This document shows positions 1 through 9,668 of a stretch of 64,000 nucleotides of DNA, one piece after another. The stretch comes from Symbiodinium natans. Its lineage: Eukaryota > Sar > Dinophyceae > Suessiales > Symbiodiniaceae. Both the position numbers and the translations under genes were made by a program. The notes below the pieces were generated by a model. That model saw only the letters and a program-made list of their open reading frames with translations, did no database searches and had not been told where the DNA came from. Each line of letters begins with the position of its first letter. The first letter of the stretch is position 1. The stretch spans positions 765,001-829,000 of the forward strand of contig CAJNDS010002479.1 in NCBI GenBank assembly GCA_905221605.1. Reading direction: 5' to 3'.

Positions 1-52
1 CTGCAAGCTGTATGAACCGCATAGCTCTAAACCCTCAACCCGAAACTCCTAC

Positions 53-104
53 ACAACTGTAAACCCTAAACCCTAAACCCTAAACCCTAAACCCTAAACC
101 CTAA
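53..104. repeat. interstitial telomere repeat, C-rich strand
   Basis: About six near-perfect CCCTAAA units. It is the first of dozens of interstitial tracts and is flanked by unique sequence on both sides, so this is not a chromosome end. Confidence 0.9.
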
Positions 105-527
105 ATTACAGTTGTCCTACTGAACCCAAGCAGGCCACAGAAGCCCCACAAGCTGCCAAAACCCGATAACCACCAGAAACCCAAGAAGCCCAACGAATAC
201 CTAGAGGCTCCAGTGCCCCTTAATTAAAGAATATTCCTTCAACCATGTAAGGAACCCTAGTATACTTTAAGGAATGTTCCTTCAGTCAGGGTTATTGGAG
301 TCTCTGGGCAGTAGAATCTCTACAAACCCTACACGCCCTGTAAGACCCCTAGAAGCGCAAGTCCTAAGTGCGAAAGCCCAAAATATTTCTCAGCCCTCAA
401 CCCTAAGCCCTGAATCCTACTACTGTTTGCTTAAGAACCACCCCCCCAAAGAATGAATATTACCCTTATAAGAGAATTTCTGTGATTTTTTGGGGGGTTC
501 TGAAGCTATTAGTAGTCAATCTGGTGA

Positions 528-622
528 GATGTTCCCCCTTATGCTACCGTGTCCTTAATCGGGATTATAATAGGGCGTTACTAGAGTCCCTATTAAGGAC
601 TGTTAGTAAAAGGGGGAACATC
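528..622. mobile_element. hpA palindromic element (MITE/introner-like)
   Basis: Left arm GATGTTCCCCCTTAT and right arm AGGGGGAACATC are inverted copies, with a partly palindromic interior. Related copies lie at 13269-13359, 13478-13580 and 30542-30672. No ORF is present. I read it as a non-autonomous palindromic element; transposition is inferred from copy number only. Confidence 0.7.
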
Positions 623-698
623 CCGAAGAAGAACCCTAAACCCTAAACCCTAAACCCTAAACCCTAATCCCTAAACCCTAAACCCTAAACCCCTGGAG

Positions 699-790
699 TG
701 CCCGAGGTGCTCCTGAACATGTGCGAGGGCCGCGAAATGCTCGGAAAGTCGACGGAGCAGCTGCTGCCGCTCGGCTTGGTGGTTTCAGAG
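699..790 (+). CDS. candidate internal exon, unknown protein
   Basis: An open segment between a CCCTAAA tract (630-690) and a TTTAGGG tract (808-905). A possible AG acceptor at 697-698 and a GT donor at 791-792 bound it. The frame reads VPEVLLNMCEGREMLGKS and then TEQLLPLGLVVSE. The product is not recognised. Exon status rests on open frame, splice sites and position between inverted telomere tracts. Confidence 0.55.
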
Positions 791-807
791 GTCTTTTGGG
801 CAGGGCG

Positions 808-905
808 GTTTAGGGTTTAGGGTTTAGGGTTTAGGGTTTAGGGTTTAGGGTTTAGGGTTTAGGGTTTAGGTTTTTAGGGTTTAGGGTTTAGGGTTTAGGC
901 TTCAG
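808..905. repeat. interstitial telomere repeat, G-rich strand
   Basis: TTTAGGG units immediately 3' of the candidate exon at 699-790. This is the orientation repeatedly seen at the 5' end of putative introns here. Confidence 0.9.
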
Positions 906-1096
906 GGTTTAGAGCGAAGGGGTCCTCCATTTGTTTTGGAACATTCCCCGAGGGCTGAGCCCTGAACGAAAGCCTCAAGACCCTAAACCCTATCAAGCCC
1001 TAAACCCCTAAACCCTAAACCCCTAATCCCCTAATCCCCTCATCCCCTAAACCCCTAAACCCCTAAACCCTCACCCTTGAAGTGTGTTGCCCCCAG

Positions 1097-1158
1097 CTTC
1101 CCTTTCCTGGCCAGGGACCTTGTCCAGGACCACTGTCTGAAGGCCGACTTTGGGTTGG
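1097..1158 (+). CDS. candidate internal exon
   Basis: Follows a C-rich acceptor (CCCCCAG) and reads FPFLARDLVQDHCLKADFG. It lies between CCCTAAA-like and TTTAGGG tracts. The 3' boundary is uncertain. No domain recognised. Confidence 0.45.
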
Positions 1159-1164
1159 GTTGTG

Positions 1165-1262
1165 GGTTTAGGGTTTAGGGTTCAGGGTTCAGGGTTCAGG
1201 GTTTAGGGTTTAGGGTTTAGGGTTTAGGGTTTAGGGTTTAGGGTTTAGGGTTTAGGGTTTAG
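1165..1262. repeat. interstitial telomere repeat, G-rich strand
   Basis: TTTAGGG and TTCAGGG units. They are followed by a short segment with GT and AG boundaries (about 1266-1365) and then by a C-rich tract at 1393-1510. Confidence 0.85.
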
Positions 1263-1727
1263 GGCGAGCTGCTGGAGGGGAGGAGACAGGTTCTTGGCTT
1301 TTAGGGTTTTGGGTTTTGGGGTCGGGGCCGAGATTGCAGGCAAAGCCCAACAGGTAGAGGGTTCAGCTTCAGGTTCTCGAGGGTGTAGGAAGCCCTAAAC
1401 CCTAAACCCTAAACCCTAAATCCTAAATCCTAAACCCTAAACCCTAAACCCTCAACCCTAAACCCTAAACCCTAACCCTAAACCCTAGACACTAGACCCT
1501 AAACCCTAAACCTTAACCTCGTGCTTCGGACTTGTAGGGTGCAACGCTCAGGGTCCAGGGTTAAGGGACAGGTGTTTTTTCAGTTTTAGGGGTTTGTGTC
1601 GGGCTCAGGGTTTGTTAGGGTTTAGGCGGGTATATTCAAAGTTCAAGTTTCACTTGGGTTTAGAGCTTACTTTTCGGATTTCAGGGTGAATTTAGAGTTG
1701 AGGGCTTAATTGGCTGTTAGGGTTCAG

Positions 1728-1799
1728 GGCATGTTCCTGGGGATTCGGGACCAATCGACAAATATCTCAAGACACGTGTGCTAAGCCAGCAGGCGGCAG
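1728..1799 (+). CDS. candidate internal exon, 72 nt
   Basis: AG acceptor (GGTTCAG) at 1726-1727 and GTAACT donor at 1800. The frame reads PGDSGPIDKYLKTRVLSQQA without a stop. Product unknown. Confidence 0.6.
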
Positions 1800-2265
1800 G
1801 TAACTCCCGTATGGTCCCATGATTGGGTCTAGGGCTTAGGGCTTAGGGCGCTTAGGGTTTAGGGCTTAGGGCTTAGGGCTTAGGGCTTTGGGCCCCTTTG
1901 AACTCTATGCACCCTAGACCCTGCACCCTCCCTAACCTCTCAACGCAAAATACATCCCACACCCTACGCACCCTAAGTCTTATAAAACCCTATAAATTCA
2001 CAAAAGAAACCCTATAGTTCATTAAACCCTATAGTTCATTAAACCCTATAACATACCCTCAACCCCAAATCCTTTTTTTAAATCCCAAGTCCTAAGCCCT
2101 AAGCAGCCCCTGAGATGAACCTCAATCCCCATAAACCCCAAGCCTTTTGCCGAGTTCGGGTTCTTGGCTACCCTAAACCCCTGAGCCCTGAGCCCTAAAC
2201 CCTAAACCCTAAACCCTAAACCCCAAACCCTAAACCCTAAACCCTAAACCCTAAACCCGAACCAG

Positions 2266-2350
2266 GCCTCCAACGCTCGCCAAGCCACGCAGATCGTTAT
2301 CTAAGTCTGGGGCCGCGCCTCGAAAGAAAGGGAGGCCTCCGGCCCAATGG
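2266..2350 (+). CDS. candidate exon with AT-hook-like basic motif
   Basis: Acceptor ACCAG, donor GTTTCG. The frame encodes a Lys/Arg/Pro-rich stretch including SGAAPRKKGRPPAQ, whose KKGRPP core resembles an AT-hook minor-groove binding motif. A CCCTAAA tract precedes it. A DNA-binding role is inference from one short motif. Confidence 0.5.
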
Positions 2351-2551
2351 GTTTCGGGTTTCGGGTTTCGGAACCCTAAACCCCAAACCCTAAACCCTAA
2401 ACCCTAAACCCTAAACCCGAAACCCTAAACCCTAAACCCTAAACCCTAGACCCTAGACCCTAAACCCTAAACAGGCCCTAAACCCTAAACCCGGGTTTGG
2501 GGGCAGTAGCTGCTTAGGGTGGAAGCCTTTCCGGACTTAGGGCGTTTTCAG

Positions 2552-2580
2552 GATTCGCGCAGTAACCCAGGAAATGGAAG
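2552..2580 (+). CDS. candidate micro-exon, 29 nt
   Basis: TTTTCAG acceptor and GTAATT donor flank 29 nt reading IRAVTQEME. Splice sites are good, but such short segments cannot be proven from sequence alone. Confidence 0.4.
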
Positions 2581-3228
2581 GTAATTTAGTGTCAGGGTTT
2601 AGGGTTTAAGGGGTAGGGTTCAGGGTTTAGGGTTCAGGGTTTAGGGTTCAGGGTTTAGGGTTTAGGGTTTAGGTTTTTTGGTTTTTAGGCCTCATCATAT
2701 CTTACGAGGGAGCAGAAGTCTGTTGACAAAACGAGTAGGGTTTAGGGTCTCGGGTTTAGGGTTTCGGGTTTAGGGTTTAGCGTTTAGGGAATACTATAAG
2801 CGTTTGACGAGTAGGGGTTGTGATTGAGTTTTTTTTTTTGGGGGGGGATTGTTCGGCTCACGCCTCCCCGATACGCCCTTGCAAGCCCTGTTTTTTTGTT
2901 TTTTCCAAAAAATCTCAAAAAACTCGGAAAACCTAAATTCTAAACAGCAGCAGTGTCCCGGCTTCATGGTTTGGTTTTTCGGATTTTTGGCGATTCTGTG
3001 TTTACAAGCTTGTCCTGTGCAAATAATTCATGCAGTGCACACGGAATTGCGCTTTCGTATGTATGTCCGTGTTTTTGTAAGTGAAGACGTGCAAGTAGTG
3101 CAAAACACACCCGTTTCGCATTATTCATAGGTTCTCTCACATAAAATTAGACTTGCTGAACATGGACTTTGCCGGACATGCTCAGCCGGTATCATGGGGG
3201 GACCAGAAATAAACAAATCATTCAATAA

Positions 3229-3259
<31 letters not shown>

Positions 3260-3540
3260 GGTATGTGTATGTGTGTGTGTGTTTATGGATTATAGTGCAG
3301 ATCTTCCAACCATTCATACATATCTACATACATACCTACCTCTACATATCCATATATATATATACACATACGTGTATGCACATGTAACAGAAGTATGTCT
3401 GCACACATCTGTCGTTTCTTGACATATACACCAAGGTATGTATGTACATGTGTATGTGTATGTGTATATGTATATGTATATGTATACGTATATGTAAGTG
3501 TATACATACATATTTGTATAAAATCTTTGCTTGCCTCGTA
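2580..3540. other. telomere-like repeats, then AT-rich microsatellite block
   Basis: Degenerate TTTAGGG repeats to 2810, a weak 93-codon reading at 2849-3130, then (TA)n at 3236-3260 and TATGTG-type repeats at 3430-3510. ORFs read through the microsatellites on either strand (Tyr/Thr/Val runs) are artefacts. Confidence 0.7.
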
Positions 3541-3838
3541 CCCTTACATTGCAGCAGGCTGCAAGATGAGAGGTTAGGGGTTTAGGGCATTGGGGTTTAG
3601 GCATTTAAGGTTTCAGGGTTTGGGGTTCGGGGGTTCAGGCGTTTTGGTTTGGGGGTTTAGGGCTACCAGGGTTCGTGGGAAGACGTTTAGGCTTTCGAGG
3701 GGGCTTGACGTTTGAGGGTCTCCGACTTCTAGGCTTTGGTGCTTACGGCTGTGCCCCCTGCACCCCAGTACGACACACATGTCTGCAAAGATCCAAAGTT
3801 AAGCGTAAACCCTAAGCAGTTAGGAGGAGGGGCCCTGC

Positions 3839-4081
3839 TTGCCCAGGTTCCCAACTTACCAGCTTGCAGCCGGCTTCTTCCTCGGCTTTGGGCCACGGCG
3901 CATTGACTCGGCTGCTGCTGGGCCACAGATAGCAGAGCTTAGATTCGACGGTGAGGGTTACCTTGAGTGCGTTTGGCACCAAACACCCCTGCCGCCGAGC
4001 AAGACTGCGCGTTGTTTCATCAAAAGGCGTTCTAGCTGGAGCTTGCTTTGCCGGGCCAATCGAATAAAGGGGTCGGAATAA
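3839..4081 (+). CDS. possible exon or short ORF
   Basis: About 80 open codons containing IAELRFDGEGYLECVWHQTP and a basic C-terminal part. It is longer than the neighbouring candidate exons and shows no recognised domain. The opposite strand is also open over part of it. Confidence 0.35.
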   Translation: MPRFPTYQLAAGFFLGFGPRRIDSAAAGPQIAELRFDGEGYLECVWHQTPLPPSKTARCFIKRRSSWSLLCRANRIKGSE

Positions 4082-4298
4082 TTACTAGTAGTTTTCCCTT
4101 AGGGTTCCTTTATATTTGTACTGTAGTAATCCCCAAAAACAATCTACCAGAAGCCCTGAGCCCAGATCCTAGGACCCTTCTCAGCTTTCAACTCGCTTAG
4201 GCTCCCTGCATGCCTCAAACTTTGTTTAGGGTTTTGGGCTTCTGGGGATAAGGCCTTGGCGTCGTGGTGCCCGACACCCTCAACCCCAAAACCCTAAG

Positions 4299-4357
4299 AT
4301 TCTACATGAAGGTGAAGCTCGAGTACCTGTGTAGTTGGGACGGGGGACCTGGGGGAG
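4299..4357 (+). CDS. candidate internal exon, 59 nt
   Basis: AG acceptor at the end of a CCCTAAG unit and donor GTTAGG. Reads FYMKVKLEYLCSWDGGPGG. Unknown product. Confidence 0.5.
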
Positions 4358-4543
4358 GTTAGGGTGCACCCTAAATCCAAAAAACGCAAAACCCTAACCC
4401 CTAAATCCTTGAACCCGAAAACCCTAAACAATTGAACTCTAATCTCTCAAACCCTAAACCCTTGAACCCCAAATCCCTAAAACCCTAAACCCTTGAACCT
4501 AAATCCCTAAACCCCCAAAACCCTGAACCCTGAACATGGGGAG

Positions 4544-4637
4544 CTTTCGAACGGCAATTCGCGGCCATGTGCCGCTGTCAGGGCGCCAGGCAGCTTCGTA
4601 GGAAAAGCAGCGTTTGCTTGGAGGATCGTGGGATCCA
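4544..4637 (+). CDS. candidate internal exon, consensus donor
   Basis: Ends at a perfect GTAAGT donor (4638). Reads FERQFAAMCRCQGARQ and then a basic stretch LRRKSSVCLEDRG. A CCCTAAA-like tract lies upstream. Confidence 0.55.
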
Positions 4638-4672
4638 GTAAGTAGTTTTAAGCCGTAAAGCAGGGACCCTAG

Positions 4673-5035
4673 GTGGAAGTTGTCCTACCTACCAAACAGC
4701 CCGAGCATATGAGCTGCGTACCAAGTCCCCCGATCCTCCAGGCACACATTCCCGGAGCAACGATCCTAGCTTGCCGTCATCAAGGGATGTTTGGGGTTGG
4801 GTTTACTTACCCCCCCCCCCCCCCCTGCCCATGCTCAGAAGGTACCCCCAAAAGAGAGGGCGACCATAGACCCTCCACCCTTAACCCCTCAACCCTAAAC
4901 CCCCGACAAAAGCTCGGGCGGCAAGACATACGAGCATTGCACCGCTGGGTTGCCCCAAAGATGGCCAGCCATGCGAGCGGCGCTTGTCATCAGGAGGTGC
5001 AAGGGGGGGGGGGGGGGGGGAACCCTAAACCTGAA
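4673..5035. other. possible coding segments split by C and G homopolymers
   Basis: Open stretches at 4673-4800 and 4910-5000 are separated by poly-C (4811-4824) and followed by poly-G (about 5000-5020). More than one frame is open, so I do not assign a product. Confidence 0.35.
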
Positions 5036-5745
5036 CCCCAAACCCGCATATATCGAGGGTTTAGGGCTTCGGGTTTCGGGTTTCGATCTGGGCCCACTCG
5101 GCCCTTCTCCGCTTTCTTTGGCGGGTGGAAGGGACTTCGAGGTTTCTGCTATAAGACTGCCGGGGCTTAGAAAGGGGAGCCCTAATCTGTTCCTGGGCCC
5201 GAAGGGATTGGGGTGTGAGGTTTACAGGGGTCTTTTGCCTTTTCAGAGTCTTCCGAGTTTTTAGATCTTGAAGGGTTTGTAGGCTTTGGGGTGTGAGGTA
5301 TGGTTCACAGGGTTCATGGCATTTTCAGAGTTTGCAGATTTTATGGGGTTTATCGGGTTTGGGGTTTGAGGTAGTTTTTCTAGGGTGCACAGGGCTTGTG
5401 GAGCTGCAGAGTTCATAGGGTTTATAGAGTTTGGGGGTTGCGGTAGGTTTAGAGTTTTTCAGGGCTTGCAGAGTTTACAGGGTTTGCAGGGTTTCAGGGT
5501 TTATAGAGCTTAGGGTTAATGTGCGCATGTTGGGCTCAGTGTTCATCGGGTTTAGGGTTTATGGTTCCAGCTGGTGGATTGGTTTTTGGGGCTTGAGGGT
5601 TTAGGGTTTAGGGTTCCTAATCCCTAAACCCTAAACGCTGAACCCTAAACCCTACACCCTACACCCTACACCCTAAACCCTAAACCCTAAACCCTAAACA
5701 CTAAACCCTAAACCCTAAACCCTAAACCTAGGGTTTGGGGGTTAG
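5036..5745. repeat. degenerate telomere-like repeat field
   Basis: Variants such as TTTACAGGG, TTTATAGAG and TTTGGGG grade into canonical CCCTAAA at 5615-5728. No convincing coding segment in the degenerate part. Confidence 0.7.
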
Positions 5746-5752
5746 AGTTGAG

Positions 5753-5791
5753 GCCTCGATGTGGGGCCCGTCGACTCTGGGATCCTCTGGG
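5753..5791 (+). CDS. candidate short exon
   Basis: AG acceptor and a GTAATA donor flank 39 nt; one frame reads GLDVGPVDSGILW. Short, low certainty. Confidence 0.35.
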
Positions 5792-5889
5792 GTAATATCT
5801 GAAGCTTCGACTTATGTTTGGTGTGTGTTGGTATTGGGCAATATAGGGTTTTGGGTTTCGAGTTTTTGGGTTGTACTGTTTGCGGATTT

Positions 5890-5979
5890 TTTTTTGGGGT
5901 GTATGTGTGTGTGTATATATCTATATCTACCTATCTATCTATCTATCCATCTATCTGTCTATCTATCTATAATGTATAG

Positions 5980-6011
<32 letters not shown>

Positions 6012-6070
6012 GAGGGAGAGAGAGAGATAGGCGTGTGTACATAATATGTATATATATATACACATAAAAT
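5890..6070. repeat. microsatellites (TATC)n, (TA)n, (GA)n
   Basis: Tetranucleotide CTAT/TATC repeats at about 5925-5970, then (TA)n and a short GAGA run. Confidence 0.85.
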
Positions 6071-6126
6071 ATTCGTTTCTTGAAAGATTTAGGGTTTGGG
6101 GGTTTGGAGTTTGGGGTTTTGGTGGT

Positions 6127-6200
6127 CTATGCGGAAATTTGCCGCATAGGCCTCCGCCAGCACTGCGCCACCTATAGTGTTTTCGGCTCCTTACCCTTAT
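6127..6200 (+). CDS. candidate exon
   Basis: Open frame reading VYAEICRIGLRQHCATYSVF. It is followed by TAG and TTTAGGG-type repeat. Unknown product. Confidence 0.4.
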
Positions 6201-6309
6201 AGGGTTTAGGGCTTAAGGCTTGGGATTTAGGGTATAGGGTTTAGGGTTCTTAAGGGAGGGGGGTTTCAAGGGGGGTATAGAACCCGAGGTTTGCTAGGAC
6301 CCACTCGAA

Positions 6310-6412
6310 GGTTCATGGGTAGTTACAAGTAGGGTTACAAGTAAGATAAACTATATTCTAAGCTTGGTTGAGGTACTGATAACCCTACTTATGACTGCGT
6401 ACCCATGAACCT
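6310..6412. mobile_element. hpB palindromic element
   Basis: AGGTTCATGGGTAGTTACAA at the left is matched by inverted ...ACCCATGAACCTTGAAG at the right. The left arm carries GT after CGAAG and the right arm ends in AAG. Flanking frames (…GPTR and NQRFSFGLEESSS) can join in phase if it is removed. Confidence 0.7.
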
Positions 6413-6535
6413 TGAAGAAACCAAAGGTTTAGCTTTGGCCTGGAGGAGTCATCCTCCGTGGATGGCTCTTGCCCTTTTGGTGTACACCTGCACCTCTCTT
6501 CCTTTGCCAGAAAAGACTGCACTGGGAAATTTAAG
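6413..6535 (+). CDS. candidate exon
   Basis: Directly follows the hpB acceptor. Reads NQRFSFGLEESSSVDGSCPF onward to a GTGTAC donor-like site, or through to RKDCTGKF. Unknown product. Confidence 0.45.
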
Positions 6536-6839
6536 ATCTAGGGCTTAGGGTGTACCTCCTTAAACCTTGAGCCCAAGAAAGACCGCCCACTCGACCGAAT
6601 GCCACGACATCAGAACTCCCTCCAGACGTCGAAACCCCAAACCCCCAAACCCCAAACCCTAAACCTTGAACCCCAAACCCTAAACCCTAAACCCCAAACC
6701 AGCCAGGCTTTGGCTGTGCTTCTGCTTCGATCGCCATCTCACTGCGAGGCGTGGCTGCCTTAACCCTAAATTCCCTCAAGACGAAAGCCCGAAACCCTAG
6801 ACCTGAAACACTAAACAAAACATGTTTTTACTTCGAATG

Positions 6840-7160
6840 CCCCCCCCCACCCTCTCTGGATAGAGATACTCTGGGGTTGGGCACTCCAGCGACGCTCTGG
6901 GGTTGTGGTTGGGCAGGGACTCTGGCACTGGGCACTCCAGGGACACGTTGGGGCTCTCCAGGTGGGGTTGGACACTCCAGGAACACTCTGGGACTGGGCA
7001 CTCCAGGATAGACCGAGCGAGAAAAAAGGATTGGTTTAAAATATCTATCAACCCCACACTCGGTGGGGAAGAAGCCCTCACGCCCTAGGTTTGGGGTTGA
7101 GGAGTCTTTTCTGGTCTTGTTCCACTCCGGAAGAGCTCTGAAGCTCGCACTAGGTTAGGG
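6840..7160 (-). repeat. dispersed repeat with CCAGAGTGCCCAACC-type tandem core
   Basis: On the minus strand, a tandem array of a roughly 24-bp unit (CCTGGAGTGCCCA.CCCCAGAGT) ends in a GCATTCGAAGTAAA motif. The same array and end occur on the + strand at about 5.9 kb in from 50 kb, at 55865-56055. The peptide SWSVQP/ECPVPE read through it is a by-product. Confidence 0.75.
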
Positions 7161-7261
7161 ATTGGGGATTTAGCGTCAGGGGGCTTATGGTTCAAGACTG
7201 AGGCCTGAACCCTGGGGCCTGACCCTTAAACCACTCAATCCCGAAACCCCTAAACCCCTAA

Positions 7262-7437
7262 ACCCCAAGCCCTGAGACCCTAAACCCTAAACCCTAAACC
7301 CCTAAACCCTAAACCCCAAGCCCCTAAAACCCTAAACCCTAAACCCTAAACCCTAAACCCTAAACCCTAAACCCTAAACCCTAAACCCTCAACCCTAAAC
7401 CCTAAACCCTAAACCCTAAACCCTAAACCCTAAACCC
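7262..7437. repeat. long interstitial telomere tract, C-rich
   Basis: About 20 CCCTAAA units. It is followed by a unique 70-nt segment (7440-7515) and a reverse-oriented TTTAGGG tract (7515-7612), the inverted arrangement typical of this window. Confidence 0.95.
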
Positions 7438-7442
7438 AAACC

Positions 7443-7512
7443 CAGCCCTCAGTCCTAGGCTCTGCCAAGCAGAAGTCCTCGAAGCCCAGGCCGTCACTCC
7501 CAGTTCTTTTGC
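7443..7512 (+). CDS. candidate exon between inverted telomere tracts
   Basis: Open frame with LCQAEVLEAQAVTPSSFAG. A CCCTCAG acceptor is possible at 7447-7453. Unknown product. Confidence 0.45.
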
Positions 7513-7868
7513 CGGGTTTAGGGTTTAGGGTTCAGGGTTTGGGGTTTAGGATTTGGGGTTTAGGGTTTGGGGTTTAGGGTTTAGGGTTTGGGGTTTAGGG
7601 TTTAGGGTTTAGGAGGATAACGGATTTGGGCTTAGGGTTTAGGTTTCAGGGTTTAGGGTTTGGGGGGTTTGACGGATGTGGGGTGTGGGGTTTAGGGTTT
7701 CAGTGTTTAAAATTTAGGATTTATCGGTTTTGGGGTTTGCGGTTTGGGGGTTTAGGGTGTTTTAAAATGATGGTCTGTCTTTGCCAAGCCTAAGTAGACA
7801 AAGCAATTATAGTATGTATATATATATACAGCGAATAATGTATATATATATATATATATATATATATT

Positions 7869-7917
7869 AGGGCGCAGGCGGCAAAAACTATATTATAGTT
7901 TTTGCCGCCTGCGCCCT
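7869..7917. repeat. perfect inverted repeat, 23-bp arms, 3-nt loop
   Basis: AGGGCGCAGGCGGCAAAAAC begins the left arm, and its exact reverse complement ends the right arm. A (TA)n run lies just upstream. An outer ATGATGGT / ACCATCAT pair at about 7767 and 7930 suggests a larger palindromic element. Confidence 0.9.
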
Positions 7918-8022
7918 ATATAACCTCTGAACCATCATAGAAGCAATTCCCCAGAAGTGTCCCCACCCCCTGCCATATATAACAAGTAATCCAAACCCCA
8001 AACCCTGTCCTGCTTCATGTAG

Positions 8023-8070
8023 AGAACTGCCCGTTGATTTCACGCACTGGGGGGCTGAGTCTACTGGCCG
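8023..8070 (+). CDS. candidate exon, 48 nt
   Basis: TGTAG acceptor and GTGTGG donor. Reads ELPVDFTHWGAESTG. The next downstream candidate is the 25-nt exon at 8126-8150. Confidence 0.45.
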
Positions 8071-8125
8071 GTGTGGTACAGTAATGTAGAAGGAACCTAA
8101 AGAATCATGTGGATGGAACTTTCAG

Positions 8126-8150
8126 TAATGTCATGGGGTCCTTTGGGCGG
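8126..8150 (+). CDS. candidate micro-exon with GTGAGT donor
   Basis: TTTCAG acceptor and consensus GTGAGT donor enclose 25 nt reading MSWGPLG. Strong splice signals, very short. Confidence 0.45.
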
Positions 8151-8410
8151 GTGAGTATTCTTCCAACGCTCGAAGACAACTGCTTGACTAGTGAATGCTT
8201 GGACTGGAGATGCTGAACCCTAAGCCCCAAGGCCCTAAACCCCAAACCCTTAGCCCTACCGATCCCGGATGTTAGAGGTCTCAGGGCTCAGAGTTTCAGG
8301 ATAGCAAGCCCTAAACCACGAACATCACACCGCCAAAAAAGCCAAGGCTATGCAGCCCCAAGGGGCTTATCGGGGCACAGTGCAATAACAGCCGCTATAC
8401 CCCTAAACCC

Positions 8411-8498
8411 CTCAACCCACGCCGACTCTGCATGCTCCATGTCTGCAACTAAAACCCGCCTAGCTATTAAAAGCCTCAAGCCTGTGGAAGGCCCCTAG
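8411..8498 (+). CDS. candidate exon or C-terminal segment
   Basis: Reads ADSACSMSATKTRLAIKSLK followed by PVEGP and a stop. The neighbouring segment 8334-8400 is also open (KKPRLCSPKGLIGAQCNNSR). Confidence 0.4.
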
Positions 8499-8567
8499 AC
8501 CCTAAACCCGAAAACCTACACCCTAAACCCTAAACCCTTAGCCACCCCAAACCCTAAACCCTAAACT

Positions 8568-8652
8568 TCTTGCCAGGACCCCCAGGCATGGCAGCAAAGC
8601 TACCAGTCCGCCAGGGAGGCGCTAGCAAAGGCGGGCAGTTCAAAGCCTGAAT
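8568..8652 (+). CDS. candidate exon between inverted telomere tracts
   Basis: Reads DPQAWQQSYQSAREALAKAG, then SSKPE and a stop. CCCTAAA lies upstream and TTTAGGG downstream. Confidence 0.5.
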
Positions 8653-9021
8653 AGGGTTTAGGGTTCGGGGTTTAGGGTTTAGGGTTTAGGGTGTAAGCGT
8701 TTAGGGTTTAGGGTTTAGGGTTATGGGTTTAGGGTTTAGCGTGACTAGGCCCTCAGCCCTGAACCCTAAACCCGAAACCTTGAACCCTGAAGCCTGAACC
8801 CTAGATCCTAAACCCTGAAGCCTAGAACCCTAAAACCCCCTAAACCCTAAACCCCAATTCCCAAACCCAGAACCCTAGAACCCAAAAGCCCTAAACCCAG
8901 TAACCCTAAGCCCGAAACCCTAAGACCCTAAAACCCTAAAACCCCAAACCCTAAAGCCCTTATCCCTAGACCCTAAACCCTAAACCCTAAACCCTAAACC
9001 CTTTTCTTTGTCTGCCCAGAG

Positions 9022-9096
9022 TGCCAGGATCAACCCCAGGGCCCCTTCGGCCACGCAGCTGCGCAGGCATCCTGGCACTTCTTCGGAATTCCTTTT
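9022..9096 (+). CDS. candidate exon, strong polypyrimidine acceptor
   Basis: CCCTTTTCTTTGTCTGCCCAG is a textbook acceptor. The frame reads CQDQPQGPFGHAAAQASWHF. A TTTAGGG/TTTTAGGG tract follows. Boundaries are good to a few bases. Confidence 0.6.
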
Positions 9097-9104
9097 GTTG
9101 GGTT

Positions 9105-9330
9105 TAGGGTTTAGGGGGTTTAGGGTTTAGGGCTAGGGTTTAGCGTCTTGGGATATTTGGGGGTTTGGGGTTTAGGGTTTCGGGTTCAGGGTTTTAGGGT
9201 TTTAGGGTTTAGGGTTTTAGGGTTTTAGGGTTTTAGGGTTTTAGGGTTTTAGGGTTTTAGGGTTTTAGGGTTTTAGGGTTTTAGGGTTTAGGGTTTAGGG
9301 TTTTAGGGTTTTGGGTTTAGGGTTTAGGCC
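9105..9330. repeat. telomere-like octamer array (TTTTAGGG)n
   Basis: Canonical TTTAGGG passes into at least ten TTTTAGGG octamers (9190-9310). A similar octamer array lies at 23590-23725. Confidence 0.9.
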
Positions 9331-9341
9331 CTAAACCCTAC

Positions 9342-9668
9342 AGCGAACCACCGAAGTCGCAAGGAATTCTTGTCGCTCGCTGCCCACATTACAGGGAAGC
9401 AACAAGGAGTAGTTGTAACCTTGAGCCAGCTCCGAGACAGTGGCCTGAAGTGGGACGGGGGGGGGGAGAAGAGTGCTTTCAACGATGGGTGGGAGAACAG
9501 CACGAGCTTGCTTCAGCAGAGGAGATCTCTGTTCGCTCCCTTGTGACGGAACCAACCAAAGCACAAGGTCAGCTTCAAGAAGCCATGCCACCCATTGGAC
9601 AGAGGCATCCTCATCGGTTCCTCACTCAGACACTCCTTCCAAACAAGCAGAGTGGCTCGGATCCTTGA
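9342..9668 (+). CDS. alternative + strand reading, about 108 codons
   Basis: From an AG at the end of a CCCTACAG unit, one + frame stays open for more than 320 nt, through EECFQRWVGEQHELASAEEI and EPTKAQGQLQEAMPPIGQRH to a stop at 9666-9668. It competes with the minus-strand reading of the same DNA; I cannot decide between them from sequence alone. Confidence 0.35.
   Translation, partial: SEPPKSQGILVARCPHYREATRSSCNLEPAPRQWPEVGRGGGEECFQRWVGEQHELASAEEISVRSLVTEPTKAQGQLQEAMPPIGQRHPHRFLTQTLLPNKQSGSDP

Noticed and set aside
1-2810. Chromosome end or subtelomere, because of dense telomere repeats
   Set aside because: Tracts occur in both orientations through all 64 kb and are interrupted by exon-like unique segments.
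3283-3604. Tyr/Thr/Val-rich ORFs on both strands
   Set aside because: They are readings of TATGTG and TACATA microsatellite repeats.
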